DNA of 64,000 nt, taken from contig JAIXOL010000041.1 of the NCBI GenBank assembly GCA_027486845.1, forward strand, positions 62,001 to 126,000. The letters run 5' to 3'. Of the stretch, positions 8,336 through 19,033 are shown piece by piece (within the stretch, counting starts at the first letter, position 1; each line of letters opens with the position of its first letter). Position numbers and translations under genes: made by a program. The notes beneath the pieces are model-generated. The model was not told where the DNA came from, searched no databases, and saw nothing but the letters and a program-made list of their open reading frames with translations. This DNA comes from Cytophagaceae bacterium. Lineage in GTDB: Bacteria; Bacteroidota; Bacteroidia; Cytophagales; Spirosomataceae.

Positions 8336-10426
8336 ATGACTTTCGTACACTATCTCGTTCAAGTAAATCTATACTTGGCTCTATTTTATGGCTTTTATCG
8401 CCTGATGTTATCAAACGAAACTTTTTATAACCTCAACCGAATCTATTTGGTAGGTTCGGCGGTGCTGAGTTTTGGAATTCCGTTTTGGTATTCCGATTAT
8501 ATTCAGTCATTTTTTATTACACAACAAGTCAATGAAGTATTTTATACTGTGCTAAGTCCAGCCGTTTTTGGAGTAAAGGCCAGTGCCAAAGACCCTTTTA
8601 CATGGTTTGATTTACTAAAATATTTTTATGGAAGTTGTACAGTTTTTTTATCTATTAAGTTGATATTCAATTTTTTACAACTAAAAAGAATCCTCGAAAA
8701 TTCAGAAAATTACTCAAAATTTGGGGCAGGATTTTCGTTTTTCAATTTTGTTTTTGTTGACAAAGACCTACAAAAACACGAGGTAGTACTGAAGCATGAG
8801 TATGTGCATATCAAGCAATTACATTCGGCCGATGTGATATTGTTTGAAATCATTGCGGTGCTTTGTTGGTTCAATCCTGTGGTGTATTTCTTTAAAAAAT
8901 CAGTAAAAAATATCCACGAATTTATTGCCGATGATATTGCAAGTAGGCTAGAAGCCTCGAAAGCCGACTATGCAATGTTGCTTTTCTCGCAACAGTTTGG
9001 ATTAAATCCACACCAACTTACCAATCAGTTTATTGATAAATCAACACTTAAACGACGAATCGAAATGTTAAATAAACCACGCTCTCGCAAAATTGCTTTA
9101 TTGAAATACGGTTTTACCGCACCACTTTTTGTTTTAATGCTCGTAATAGCCTCAGCAAGTATCGCCAATAATAATGGTATCAAGAAAGTAGAAAAAATTG
9201 TTGTGTCAACCGCTGAAATGCCAATTACTGAATTGACTATTTTGCCAATAAAAGAAATTTTAACCGAAAAAGAAGCACCTGTAAAAGGAAAGGTAACCGC
9301 TGCCGAAGATGGGAAGCCCTTGCCTGGGGTTTCGATAACAGTAAAGGGTAAACATATGGGTACTACTACCGATATTAATGGAAATTATTCAATAAATGCA
9401 AGCTCAACTGATGAATTAATATTTACTTTCGTTGGTTTTGAAACTTCAACCGTGCCTGTGACGGATAAGAAAATTATCAATGTTTCACTTCGTTCTGGAA
9501 GCCAAACGAGTATGGAAGGTAGAGGACAGGCTCTTAGTGAAATTGTAGTAGCTGGATTAAAACCAACTGCCAATTTTAAAAGTGAAGAAATTTTTACGAC
9601 TGTGGAGGAAAATCCGTCTTTTAATGGTGGAATTGTTGAACTTTATAGGTTTATCGGTAAAAACTTGAGGTATCCTATCGAAGCTCGAAATAAGCATGTT
9701 GATGGAAAAGTATTCGTAAAGTTTATTGTTCGGGCTGATGGCAGTACATCTGATATTTCAGTTTTAAAGGGTATTGGAGCAGGCTGTGACGAAGAAGTAG
9801 TAAGAGTGATTGGAATGATGCCGAAGTGGAATCCTGGTAAGCAGAGTGGAAAACCCGTAAGTGTTTATTTTACTATGCCTGTAAGTTTTATATTGGAGGA
9901 AGGCTCGAAAGAAGTAAAAAAATATGACCAAGTAAAAGAAAATAATATTAGGATAAGATTGGATGGAACTCAATTGGAAGTAGAAAATAAAACAGCTCCA
10001 ATTAACTCTGGAAATATGCTTTGGGTGATTGATGGCGTTGCAGTAGATAAAGATGCGATAAAGGACGTTGAACCCGAAAATATAGAATCTATATCTGTCT
10101 TGAAAGATGGTTCTGCAAAAGCCATTTATGGAGAAAAAGGTAAAAATGGAGCTATCATTGTTACAACAAAGAAGAATATTAGTTCTGTTGAAGAATCTAA
10201 CTTTATTATTAAAGGCAAACAACTCTACACTATAAAAATAGGCAATAAACGACAAATAATTGATGCAAAAAATGCCAATGATTATTCATCTGACCGCATT
10301 ATGCAAGTAAATGTGGTAAAGTTGGGAGATATCAAAACTCGAAAAACAGGCTTGAATGAATACGAAGAAAAAGTATTAAAGGAAGGCTACGACGGCTGGG
10401 TTGATATTTGGGTAAGAGAGCAGTAA
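8336..10426 (+). CDS. BlaR1-like M56 metallopeptidase with CarboxypepD-reg, TonB and plug-like domains
   Basis: Membrane sensor protease of 696 residues. The N-terminal part is a polytopic M56 domain with the zinc motif HEYVH (His154, Glu155, His158) and a further membrane helix near 265-280. The periplasmic part carries a CarboxypepD_reg-like fold (KGKVTAAEDGKPLPGVSITV and following), a TonB C-terminal-like domain around 430-520, and a segment like a TonB-receptor plug (WVIDGVAVDKDAIKDVEPEN ... YGEKGKNGAIIVTTKK). M56 proteases of this type cleave the partner BlaI repressor when the outer part senses a signal. ATG 8336 is preferred over the TTG six bases upstream. It is the last gene of the operon and ends at a strong bidirectional terminator. 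The domain order suggests sensing of envelope or outer-membrane transporter state. Confidence 0.85.
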   Translation: MTFVHYLVQVNLYLALFYGFYRLMLSNETFYNLNRIYLVGSAVLSFGIPFWYSDYIQSFFITQQVNEVFYTVLSPAVFGVKASAKDPFTWFDLLKYFYGSCTVFLSIKLIFNFLQLKRILENSENYSKFGAGFSFFNFVFVDKDLQKHEVVLKHEYVHIKQLHSADVILFEIIAVLCWFNPVVYFFKKSVKNIHEFIADDIASRLEASKADYAMLLFSQQFGLNPHQLTNQFIDKSTLKRRIEMLNKPRSRKIALLKYGFTAPLFVLMLVIASASIANNNGIKKVEKIVVSTAEMPITELTILPIKEILTEKEAPVKGKVTAAEDGKPLPGVSITVKGKHMGTTTDINGNYSINASSTDELIFTFVGFETSTVPVTDKKIINVSLRSGSQTSMEGRGQALSEIVVAGLKPTANFKSEEIFTTVEENPSFNGGIVELYRFIGKNLRYPIEARNKHVDGKVFVKFIVRADGSTSDISVLKGIGAGCDEEVVRVIGMMPKWNPGKQSGKPVSVYFTMPVSFILEEGSKEVKKYDQVKENNIRIRLDGTQLEVENKTAPINSGNMLWVIDGVAVDKDAIKDVEPENIESISVLKDGSAKAIYGEKGKNGAIIVTTKKNISSVEESNFIIKGKQLYTIKIGNKRQIIDAKNANDYSSDRIMQVNVVKLGDIKTRKTGLNEYEEKVLKEGYDGWVDIWVREQ

Positions 10427-10427
10427 G

Positions 10428-10464
10428 TAAAAGAGCCACACAATTTAAACCGTGTGGCTCTTTT
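10428..10464. terminator. Bidirectional terminator between the M56 operon and the ABC permease gene
   Basis: A perfect stem of about thirteen bases (10428-10440 region with 10452-10464) has A-rich and T-rich flanks on both sides, so it can end transcripts arriving from either direction at this convergent junction. Confidence 0.85.
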
Positions 10465-10468
10465 AGTT

Positions 10469-11806
10469 TTATCCCTTATAAAACAACCATTTACCAATTT
10501 CTTTGAAAGTAGGTTTCTTACCGTACATCAAAATACCTACACGATAAATTTTGGCGGCAATCCACACCATCCCGAATGTACTGATTACCAGTAAAGACAT
10601 TGATAAAATCAGTTCCCATGGCTCAACGCCAAATGGCAAGCGTGACATCATCGTAATCGGCGAGGTAAACGGAATGATTGACGCCCAGAAAAGTAGTTTA
10701 TTATCGGTTTGACCTGCGGTCATTAGTCCGATTAAGTAGCCTGCTAGTAGCGGTAGCATAATCGGGAACATAAATTGCTGTGTATCGGTTTCGTTATCGA
10801 CCGCAGAGCCTATTGCCCCATAAACTGAGGCATAGAACAAATAGCCAAATAAGAAATAGAACAAAAAGCAACCAATAATTAATGGAATATTGAGGTTTTT
10901 TGCACTTTGAATAAAGGCCATTACTTTACTTGCATCCGAAGGCGTTTGCTCAACTTTCTTAGCAATTTTATCTTTATCCTTTTGTGGCATTTCTGACATT
11001 TGTTCTTGAGCCGCCTTTGCAATTTGTTGAGAAGGTAACATCGAGGAGCTAACCGTTGTCAGCACAAGAGTGAGGGTAATCCAAAGCGTAAACTGTGTAA
11101 GACCAACCAAGCCAACACCTAAGATTTTGCCCATCATTAACTGAAATGGCTTAACCGACGAGATAATTACTTCGATGATACGGTTGGTTTTTTCTTCAAT
11201 AACGCCACGCATTACTTGCATTCCGAAGCCAATTACGGTTGAAAACATCAGAATTACCGTAATAAATCCTAAAACAGTCGATGCGAGTGTATTTTGCTCC
11301 TTTTGCTCACCTTCTTTGCTTACAACCACAACTTTCGATGAAACATCAACATCGGCATCTTCCAAAATCTTTTGGTCAATACCCGCCTTTGATAGTTTTA
11401 CATTGCGGATTTCATTTTGAATAATACGTTCGATTTTTCCTTGAATCTCAAATCCAACGCCTTTTCCAGTATAGATTTTCAAACCACTTGGTTGTTCTAC
11501 GATGTCTTTCGGAATCATCGCTACTATATCGGTGCGTTTTTGGTTAAGCCTTCCAAGAGCAGAATCAAGTGGGAGGTTTAGGTATTCAAACTTAACTTTC
11601 TCCGAATCTTTAAATTTTTGTGTAAATGAGCCACTTTCATCAATTATTGATACTCGCTGAACTTCACGAGAGTTGAAAACTCCCCAAAACAGTAATGCAT
11701 AAAATCCAGAAACGAGCAAAGGCATCATAAGTGTCATTACCCAAAAAGATTTTTTCTTGATTCTGACTAAATATTCTCTGCGTAATATGAGTAGTATGTT
11801 TTTCAT
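10469..11806 (-). CDS. ABC-2 type exporter permease (NatB-like)
   Basis: Inner-membrane permease of 445 residues. One N-terminal helix (about 20-40) is followed by a large extracytoplasmic domain and then a cluster of about five or six helices in the C-terminal half, the layout of NatB/YhaP-type ABC-2 permeases. The early RREYLVRIKKKSFWVMTLMMP is characteristic. It follows the ATPase gene by 57 bases on the same strand, so the pair should assemble as one exporter. NatAB exports sodium in Bacillus, but the substrate of the Bacteroidota homologues is not established. Confidence 0.85.
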   Translation of the reverse strand: MKNILLILRREYLVRIKKKSFWVMTLMMPLLVSGFYALLFWGVFNSREVQRVSIIDESGSFTQKFKDSEKVKFEYLNLPLDSALGRLNQKRTDIVAMIPKDIVEQPSGLKIYTGKGVGFEIQGKIERIIQNEIRNVKLSKAGIDQKILEDADVDVSSKVVVVSKEGEQKEQNTLASTVLGFITVILMFSTVIGFGMQVMRGVIEEKTNRIIEVIISSVKPFQLMMGKILGVGLVGLTQFTLWITLTLVLTTVSSSMLPSQQIAKAAQEQMSEMPQKDKDKIAKKVEQTPSDASKVMAFIQSAKNLNIPLIIGCFLFYFLFGYLFYASVYGAIGSAVDNETDTQQFMFPIMLPLLAGYLIGLMTAGQTDNKLLFWASIIPFTSPITMMSRLPFGVEPWELILSMSLLVISTFGMVWIAAKIYRVGILMYGKKPTFKEIGKWLFYKG

Positions 11807-11863
11807 GTGTTTAGTTTTTTATTTGTTGGGTTTGTAACCCATCAGATTAAATATTTTCTACAA

Positions 11864-12778
11864 TTAATCGATACTTTCGTTGACTACCATTTTGAAAATA
11901 TCATTCATCGTCGGGATATTTTCACCAAACGAACGAAGTTCTACTTGGTCAATGATTTGTCTAATTAATTGATTAACAGGCGTTCCTGTATTTAATTTAA
12001 TAGTCGAACTCGAAAAATTATCTTCGATTTGTTCGGTATTTATAATCTCAAAGTCAGCGGAGGTCGTCAATAATTCGCCCGAATACTTGATATTATAAGT
12101 ATTAGTTTTGAAACGCTCTTTGATTTCAGATTTTGGACCATCAAGCACTTTTTCTGATTTATTAATGAGGGCAATATGGTCGCATAGTTCTTCAACCGAT
12201 TCCATGCGGTGAGTTGAGAAAATTATGGTAGAACCTTTTTCTTTTAGCTCCAGAATTTCATTTTTAATCAAATCGGCATTGATTGGGTCGAAGCCTGAAA
12301 ACGGTTCATCCAAGATAATCAACTGCGGTTCGTGAAGTACTGTTGCCACAAATTGAATCTTTTGCTGCATACCTTTAGATAAATCCTCTACATTCTTTGT
12401 CCACCAAGTTTTAATATCAAATTTGGTAAACCATTCTTTTAGCTTTTCGAGGGCTTGTTTTTCTGAAAGCCCTTTAAGCTGTGCCAAATAGAGCAATTGT
12501 TCGCCGACTTTCATTTTCTTGTAAAGCCCACGTTCTTCGGGCAAATACCCAATTTCTTTGATGTGCTTTTGGCTTAGTTTCTGACCATCAAACAAAACAT
12601 AACCTTCGTCTGGTCCTGTAATCTGATTAATGATACGAATAAGTGATGTTTTTCCTGCACCATTTGGTCCGAGAAGACCAAAAATTACTCCTTTCGGAAT
12701 ATTGATGCTGACATTGTTGAGGGCAGTGTGTTGCGAATAGCGTTTCACAACATTGTGAACTTCTAAGATATTATTCAC
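11864..12778 (-). CDS. ABC transporter ATP-binding protein (NatA-like)
   Basis: Cytoplasmic ATPase of 304 residues. The Walker A is GPNGAGKTS near residue 39, the signature region DLSKGMQQK, and Walker B LIILDEPFSGFDP, followed by the H-loop STHRMESVEELC. A C-terminal domain of about 80 residues follows, as in drug/sodium exporter ATPases (DUF4162-like). The start is GTG at 12778, giving MNNILEVHNVVKRYS; no better ATG lies nearby. A -7 promoter box is present 28 bases upstream. It is the first gene of a two-gene operon with the NatB-like permease. Confidence 0.9.
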   Translation of the reverse strand: MNNILEVHNVVKRYSQHTALNNVSINIPKGVIFGLLGPNGAGKTSLIRIINQITGPDEGYVLFDGQKLSQKHIKEIGYLPEERGLYKKMKVGEQLLYLAQLKGLSEKQALEKLKEWFTKFDIKTWWTKNVEDLSKGMQQKIQFVATVLHEPQLIILDEPFSGFDPINADLIKNEILELKEKGSTIIFSTHRMESVEELCDHIALINKSEKVLDGPKSEIKERFKTNTYNIKYSGELLTTSADFEIINTEQIEDNFSSSTIKLNTGTPVNQLIRQIIDQVELRSFGENIPTMNDIFKMVVNESID

Positions 12779-12805
12779 GGTTGATTTATGTTTGGTTTAG
12801 TGACT

Positions 12806-12813
12806 CAAATATA
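12806..12813 (-). promoter_or_regulatory. -7 promoter box (TATATTTG) of the ABC exporter operon
   Basis: On the minus strand TATATTTG ends 28 bases ahead of the GTG start at 12778. A -33 TTG at the right distance is not clear. Confidence 0.45.
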
Positions 12814-13028
12814 GTTTGTTTGTCAGATAAAATTTTAAAATAAGTATAAGTGGATTTTTTATTAAATAAAAGGTTTAAAAACTAATAATACCATTTAATG
12901 AAAATATGATATTTGTTGAAATTTGAAAAAAACTCGTTAAATTTTGATAAATTCCAACATAATCATTTACTTGTAAAAGCATTTTTCAAAACTTTGGTGT
13001 TTCTTTGTATTTCAATCATAAATCCGAG

Positions 13029-13060
13029 TTGGTAAATAAGGCCACAATATCCTACTTTTG
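13029..13060 (+). promoter_or_regulatory. Promoter of the penicillin-binding protein gene
   Basis: TTG at 13029-13031 and TACTTTTG at 13053-13060 are 21 bases apart, matching the Bacteroidota consensus. The -7 box overlaps the TTG that opens the longest reading frame, which argues for the ATG at 13088 as the real start. Confidence 0.6.
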
Positions 13061-13087
13061 TATAAAAAAATATTATGTACTCAACCT

Positions 13088-15667
13088 ATGATAGATAATT
13101 TAAAAAATATTTTTTCGGTTATTCAGCGAAGTTGGTCAAACCTCTTATCCAAAGTTAGTGCAGGATATTGGTGGATATTAGACAAGATTTACCGCCTTTT
13201 GTGCAAAGTTTTTGGCGAAGAAAAAGTAGAACGAGTTTTTACGAAGTGTTACCGTAAGCTTTATGAAGCTCGAAGCTATTTTATATCAAAGTTTGATTTG
13301 GAAGGAAGTTATTATCCTACAATTAATAAAATCTATAAGTTTAGCCTACGTGCAATCATTGCTGGATTGATTTATGTATTTTGTATAGAAACAAATTTTC
13401 TATGGTTATGTGGACGAATGCCAAGTATTGAACAGCTCACAAATCCAAAGATTTCGCAATCATCTACAATATTTACTGCCGATGGTGTTGAGATAGGTAA
13501 ATTTTTTACCGAAAACCGTAAAACAATCGACTCAGTTGATATGTCTCCATGGTTATTTAAGGCACTTATCGCTACTGAAGATAAACGTTTTTATGAACAT
13601 TCAGGCATTGATTTACAGTCGATGGCAGGGGTTGCTGTTGGTATTTTAACTGGAGGCGGTGAACGTGGTGGAGGAAGTACTGTTTCACAGCAATTGGCCA
13701 AAAACCTTTATAATACTCGCCGAAGCGAAATGAAAGGTCTGCTTTATTACATACCAGTGGTCAAAACTTTGGTTTATAAAACTAAGGAATGGTTGACGGC
13801 TATTCGTCTCGAACGTAATTTCACGAAGGGCGAAATCTTAACTATGTACTTGAATACCGTCGATTATGGTAATAATGCTTACGGAATTCGTACAGCATCT
13901 AAAACTTATTTCAACAAAGAACCTAAAAATTTACAACCCGAAGAAGCGGCTATTTTAGTTGGTTTGCAAAAAGGTACAACACTTTATAATCCGATTCGAA
14001 ATAAGAAGAATGCTTTGAAACGTCGTAATACGGTTTTGCAACTCATGGCAAATAATAAAGCCTTAACACAAGACGAGGCCGATAAATTAAGTAAAACAGA
14101 AATAAGATTAGATGTTAATTTAGAAGATTCTTACGATGGTCAAGGAGATTATTTTAAAGTTGCATTGTCGCGTTTTGTAGAGAATTGGGCAAAAAATAAC
14201 GAAATAGACATTGATTTATACCGTGATGGCTTGAAAATTTATACAACCATCGATTCGAGAATGCAAACACATGCCGAAACCGCAGTTTCGAGCCACATGA
14301 AGCGTTTACAAAAACTTTTTGACCAAGAATGGAAGGGTAGAAATCCATGGACTTATGAAAACGGTCAAGAAATTCCTGGTTTTTTAGATACAGTTGCCAA
14401 GCGAACTCCAATCTATAAACGTTTGGTGAAAAAGTTTAAAGATAAGCCCGATTCTGTACGATATTATATGTATGAAAAGAAGAAACCGATTAGAGTCTTT
14501 AGTTGGGAAGGTGAAAAAGAAATAATGATGAGCCCTGTTGACTCAATCAATTATTACAAAAGATTTTTGCAAACGGGCATGATGGCGATGGATCCTTACA
14601 CGGGTTTCATAAAAGCTTGGGTAGGTGGTATTAATTACGAATATTTTAAATATGACCATGTCAAACAAGGTCGTCGTCAGCCAGGTTCTACTTTCAAGCC
14701 AATTCTTTATACTGCCGCAATTGATGGGCCATTAAATTTGTCGCCATGTGACCGTCGTGAAGATAAACCATTCAAGAAAGAATGGGTAGAGAATGGAAAA
14801 CCCAAGACTTGGGAACCTAAAAATGCCGACGGGGTATTTTCAAATTCAAATATGACATTACGTAGGGCTATTGCTCGTTCGGTCAACTCTGTTGCTGCAC
14901 AGTTATCAGATGAAGTAAAACCAAGTGGAATCATTGAATATGCCCGTAAAATGGGTATTACCGCACCACTTGAACCAGTACTTTCGCTCGGAATCGGAAC
15001 TTCAGATGTATCCCTTTATGAAATGGTGGCAGCTTATGGCGTATTTTTGAACGAAGGTCAATATACCGATCCTATGTTGGTATTTAAAATAGAAGATGCC
15101 AAAGGAAAAGTATTGTTTGAGTTTGAAACTAAAAAACATGATGCTATTAAACCTGAATCTGCTTACTTGATGCAATATATGCTTCGTGGTGGGGTAGAAG
15201 AGCCTGGTGGAACTTCTCAAGGATTATTTGAATATTGCAGTGCATTATTTGGTAATGGTGGACAAGCCGCTGGCAAAACAGGTACAACTTCTAACTATTC
15301 AGATTCTTGGTATATCGGCTTTACAAAAGACTTGATTTGTGGTGTTTGGGTTGGCGGCGATGACCGAAGTATTCACTTTAGATCTCGAATGGGTGAGGGG
15401 TCAAGGTCAGCAATGCCTATTTTTGGGAAATTTATGCAAAGTGTTTATACCGATAAAAAACTTAGTTATAGCCCTGGTGCTTTCCCGAAACCTGGAATGA
15501 AAATTACAAAAGATTATCAAGGTTGTGTTTCGACAGGCGGAGAGGTCGCTGAGTCAGATTCTACTGGTACATTGGTTGATTCATTAGCAACTCCCGAAGA
15601 AAATCAAAGACTTCCTCCTGTGGAACTAATTAAGAGAGATACAACAATTAACCGTGATAATCGTTAA
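13088..15667 (+). CDS. Bifunctional class A penicillin-binding protein (PBP1a-like)
   Basis: Peptidoglycan polymerase and crosslinker of 859 residues anchored by one N-terminal membrane helix (about residues 97-115) after a cytoplasmic tail. The GT51 glycosyltransferase domain contains EDKRFYEHSGID with Glu164, followed by GGSTVSQQLAKN. The transpeptidase domain has the active-site tetrad STFK (Ser534, Lys537), SVN near 597 and KTGTT near 728. A polar tail follows. ATG 13088 is chosen because the earlier TTG at 13058 falls inside the -7 promoter box. The length and both catalytic sets look intact. It stands alone between divergent and downstream regulatory genes. Confidence 0.93.
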   Translation: MIDNLKNIFSVIQRSWSNLLSKVSAGYWWILDKIYRLLCKVFGEEKVERVFTKCYRKLYEARSYFISKFDLEGSYYPTINKIYKFSLRAIIAGLIYVFCIETNFLWLCGRMPSIEQLTNPKISQSSTIFTADGVEIGKFFTENRKTIDSVDMSPWLFKALIATEDKRFYEHSGIDLQSMAGVAVGILTGGGERGGGSTVSQQLAKNLYNTRRSEMKGLLYYIPVVKTLVYKTKEWLTAIRLERNFTKGEILTMYLNTVDYGNNAYGIRTASKTYFNKEPKNLQPEEAAILVGLQKGTTLYNPIRNKKNALKRRNTVLQLMANNKALTQDEADKLSKTEIRLDVNLEDSYDGQGDYFKVALSRFVENWAKNNEIDIDLYRDGLKIYTTIDSRMQTHAETAVSSHMKRLQKLFDQEWKGRNPWTYENGQEIPGFLDTVAKRTPIYKRLVKKFKDKPDSVRYYMYEKKKPIRVFSWEGEKEIMMSPVDSINYYKRFLQTGMMAMDPYTGFIKAWVGGINYEYFKYDHVKQGRRQPGSTFKPILYTAAIDGPLNLSPCDRREDKPFKKEWVENGKPKTWEPKNADGVFSNSNMTLRRAIARSVNSVAAQLSDEVKPSGIIEYARKMGITAPLEPVLSLGIGTSDVSLYEMVAAYGVFLNEGQYTDPMLVFKIEDAKGKVLFEFETKKHDAIKPESAYLMQYMLRGGVEEPGGTSQGLFEYCSALFGNGGQAAGKTGTTSNYSDSWYIGFTKDLICGVWVGGDDRSIHFRSRMGEGSRSAMPIFGKFMQSVYTDKKLSYSPGAFPKPGMKITKDYQGCVSTGGEVAESDSTGTLVDSLATPEENQRLPPVELIKRDTTINRDNR

Positions 15668-15861
15668 AATAATTTTTTTTAGAATAATATTATTGTTTCA
15701 GTACATAAGTGGCTTATTATCAGTATTATATGATTTGATTTCTTGGAAATAGTCATTTGCTGCCTAATAAGCCATATTTTTTTATTAGTCCGTTACAACC
15801 TTTTCTTTGTAATAAGTGTCCTGCCAATAAATGGTATTTATTTCAAATTACAATTTTAATC

Positions 15862-16212
15862 ATGCTATTACAAAACTCTATCTGCACCTCGACAATTCGT
15901 TTAGCTGGAAATAAAAAAGTCAATCCAGCTAATGTTCTTTTTCTAAAAGCCGACGTAAATTATACGGAGCTTTTTATGCAAGGAGGAAAAACTCTTATAG
16001 TGCCAAAAACTTTAAAAGAACTTGAAAAACGATTTATTCCATTCAATTTCTTCCGAACTCATAAATCCTTCATGGTCAACTTAAACTACGTAATAGGTTA
16101 TCAGATTCATGAAGGGCTATTGGTGAAATTAGATGGAGAATTTAATGTAAATTTATCTCGTCGCCGCAAGGAAGACTTTTTGAAGTCGTTTCATAATTTT
16201 CCGAAAAATTGA
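15862..16212 (+). CDS. Stand-alone LytTR DNA-binding domain protein
   Basis: A small regulator of 116 residues consisting almost entirely of a LytTR DNA-binding domain (VLFLKADVNYTELFMQGGK ... FFRTHKSFMVNLNYVIGY ... VNLSRRRKEDF). There is no receiver or membrane sensor domain, unlike AgrA/LytR response regulators, and no histidine kinase gene is adjacent. The ATG at 15862 starts just before the domain; the frame can be extended to 15757 but that adds a hydrophobic, cysteine-containing stretch that looks like translated leader. It is followed by a terminator at 16263. Its targets are unknown; katG, 380 bases downstream, is only a positional candidate. Confidence 0.85.
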   Translation: MLLQNSICTSTIRLAGNKKVNPANVLFLKADVNYTELFMQGGKTLIVPKTLKELEKRFIPFNFFRTHKSFMVNLNYVIGYQIHEGLLVKLDGEFNVNLSRRRKEDFLKSFHNFPKN

Positions 16213-16262
16213 ATTTGATGATTCATTAATTATTATAAATAGATTGGTATTTGTGATTTTTG

Positions 16263-16294
16263 AAAGACCAAGAAAAAAAATCTATGGTCTTTTT
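16263..16294 (+). terminator. Terminator after the LytTR gene
   Basis: Perfect eight-base stem AAAGACCA/TGGTCTTT (16263-16270 with 16285-16292) with an A-rich loop and a T tail. Confidence 0.65.
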
Positions 16295-16470
16295 GCTTAA
16301 AAATTCGCATCACCAATAAAAAAATGTCTCTTGTTTATAGTAATTGATTTATCAATATGAATTTATACAAAGCATTTTTGTACATAATTTTATTGATTCT
16401 TTCGATACTTAGATTAACGCTTTTATCTAGTTGTATAGATAAAAACTATATTATTATAAAAACAATCAAT

Positions 16471-16501
16471 TTGATTTATTCTTTGATCTGTAGTAATTTT
16501 G
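16471..16501 (+). promoter_or_regulatory. Promoter of katG
   Basis: TTG at 16471-16473 and TAATTTTG at 16494-16501 are spaced 20 bases apart, a good Bacteroidota promoter. It gives a leader of roughly 90 bases before the katG ATG. No OxyR or PerR site was identified by eye. Confidence 0.6.
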
Positions 16502-16577
16502 AAAAAAGAAAAGGTAAGACACAGGTCTTGTTTTTATTATTTTACTCATTAGTGAGCTAATATATTATCACTCATAA

Positions 16578-18821
<2,244 letters not shown>

Positions 18822-18842
18822 TTGGCAAAATGTGTGTTTTAA

Positions 18843-18876
18843 AAAAAAAGATGGCTTATTTTTAGGTCATCTTTTT
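18843..18876 (+). terminator. Terminator after katG
   Basis: An imperfect stem of AAAGATG-type sequence with its complement CATCTTT, one internal mismatch, is followed by T-rich sequence immediately downstream of katG. Confidence 0.65.
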
Positions 18877-19033
18877 GTTTTTATATTACCTTATTTTATT
18901 CAACGTTTTGATTAAACTTTATCATCAAAATGGCTTTAATATAGTTGGAAATATGGATAACTTTGTGAACGCAGATTCGCAAAAGTACATCTCGGATTAT
19001 GCCCTAAAAAATAGATTTTAAATTACCTCATTT

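Larger units (their letters stand above)
12779..13087. other. Divergent intergenic region with promoters facing both ways
   Basis: The 309 bases between the ABC ATPase (leftward) and the penicillin-binding protein (rightward) hold one TAnnTTTG box on each strand close to the respective starts. The middle part is AT-rich and shows no ORF, hairpin or repeat. Confidence 0.55.

Noticed and set aside
16357-16560. Hydrophobic 67-codon frame upstream of katG
   Set aside because: It overlaps a good promoter (16471-16501), has low-complexity AT-driven composition and no start signal or similarity that could be recognised.
18954-19022. 22-codon frame (MDNFVNADSQKYISDYALKN...) ahead of the serine hydrolase gene
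   Set aside because: It overlaps the TAACTTTG box at 18958-18965 and is too short to support by eye; it could be a leader peptide but nothing shows it.
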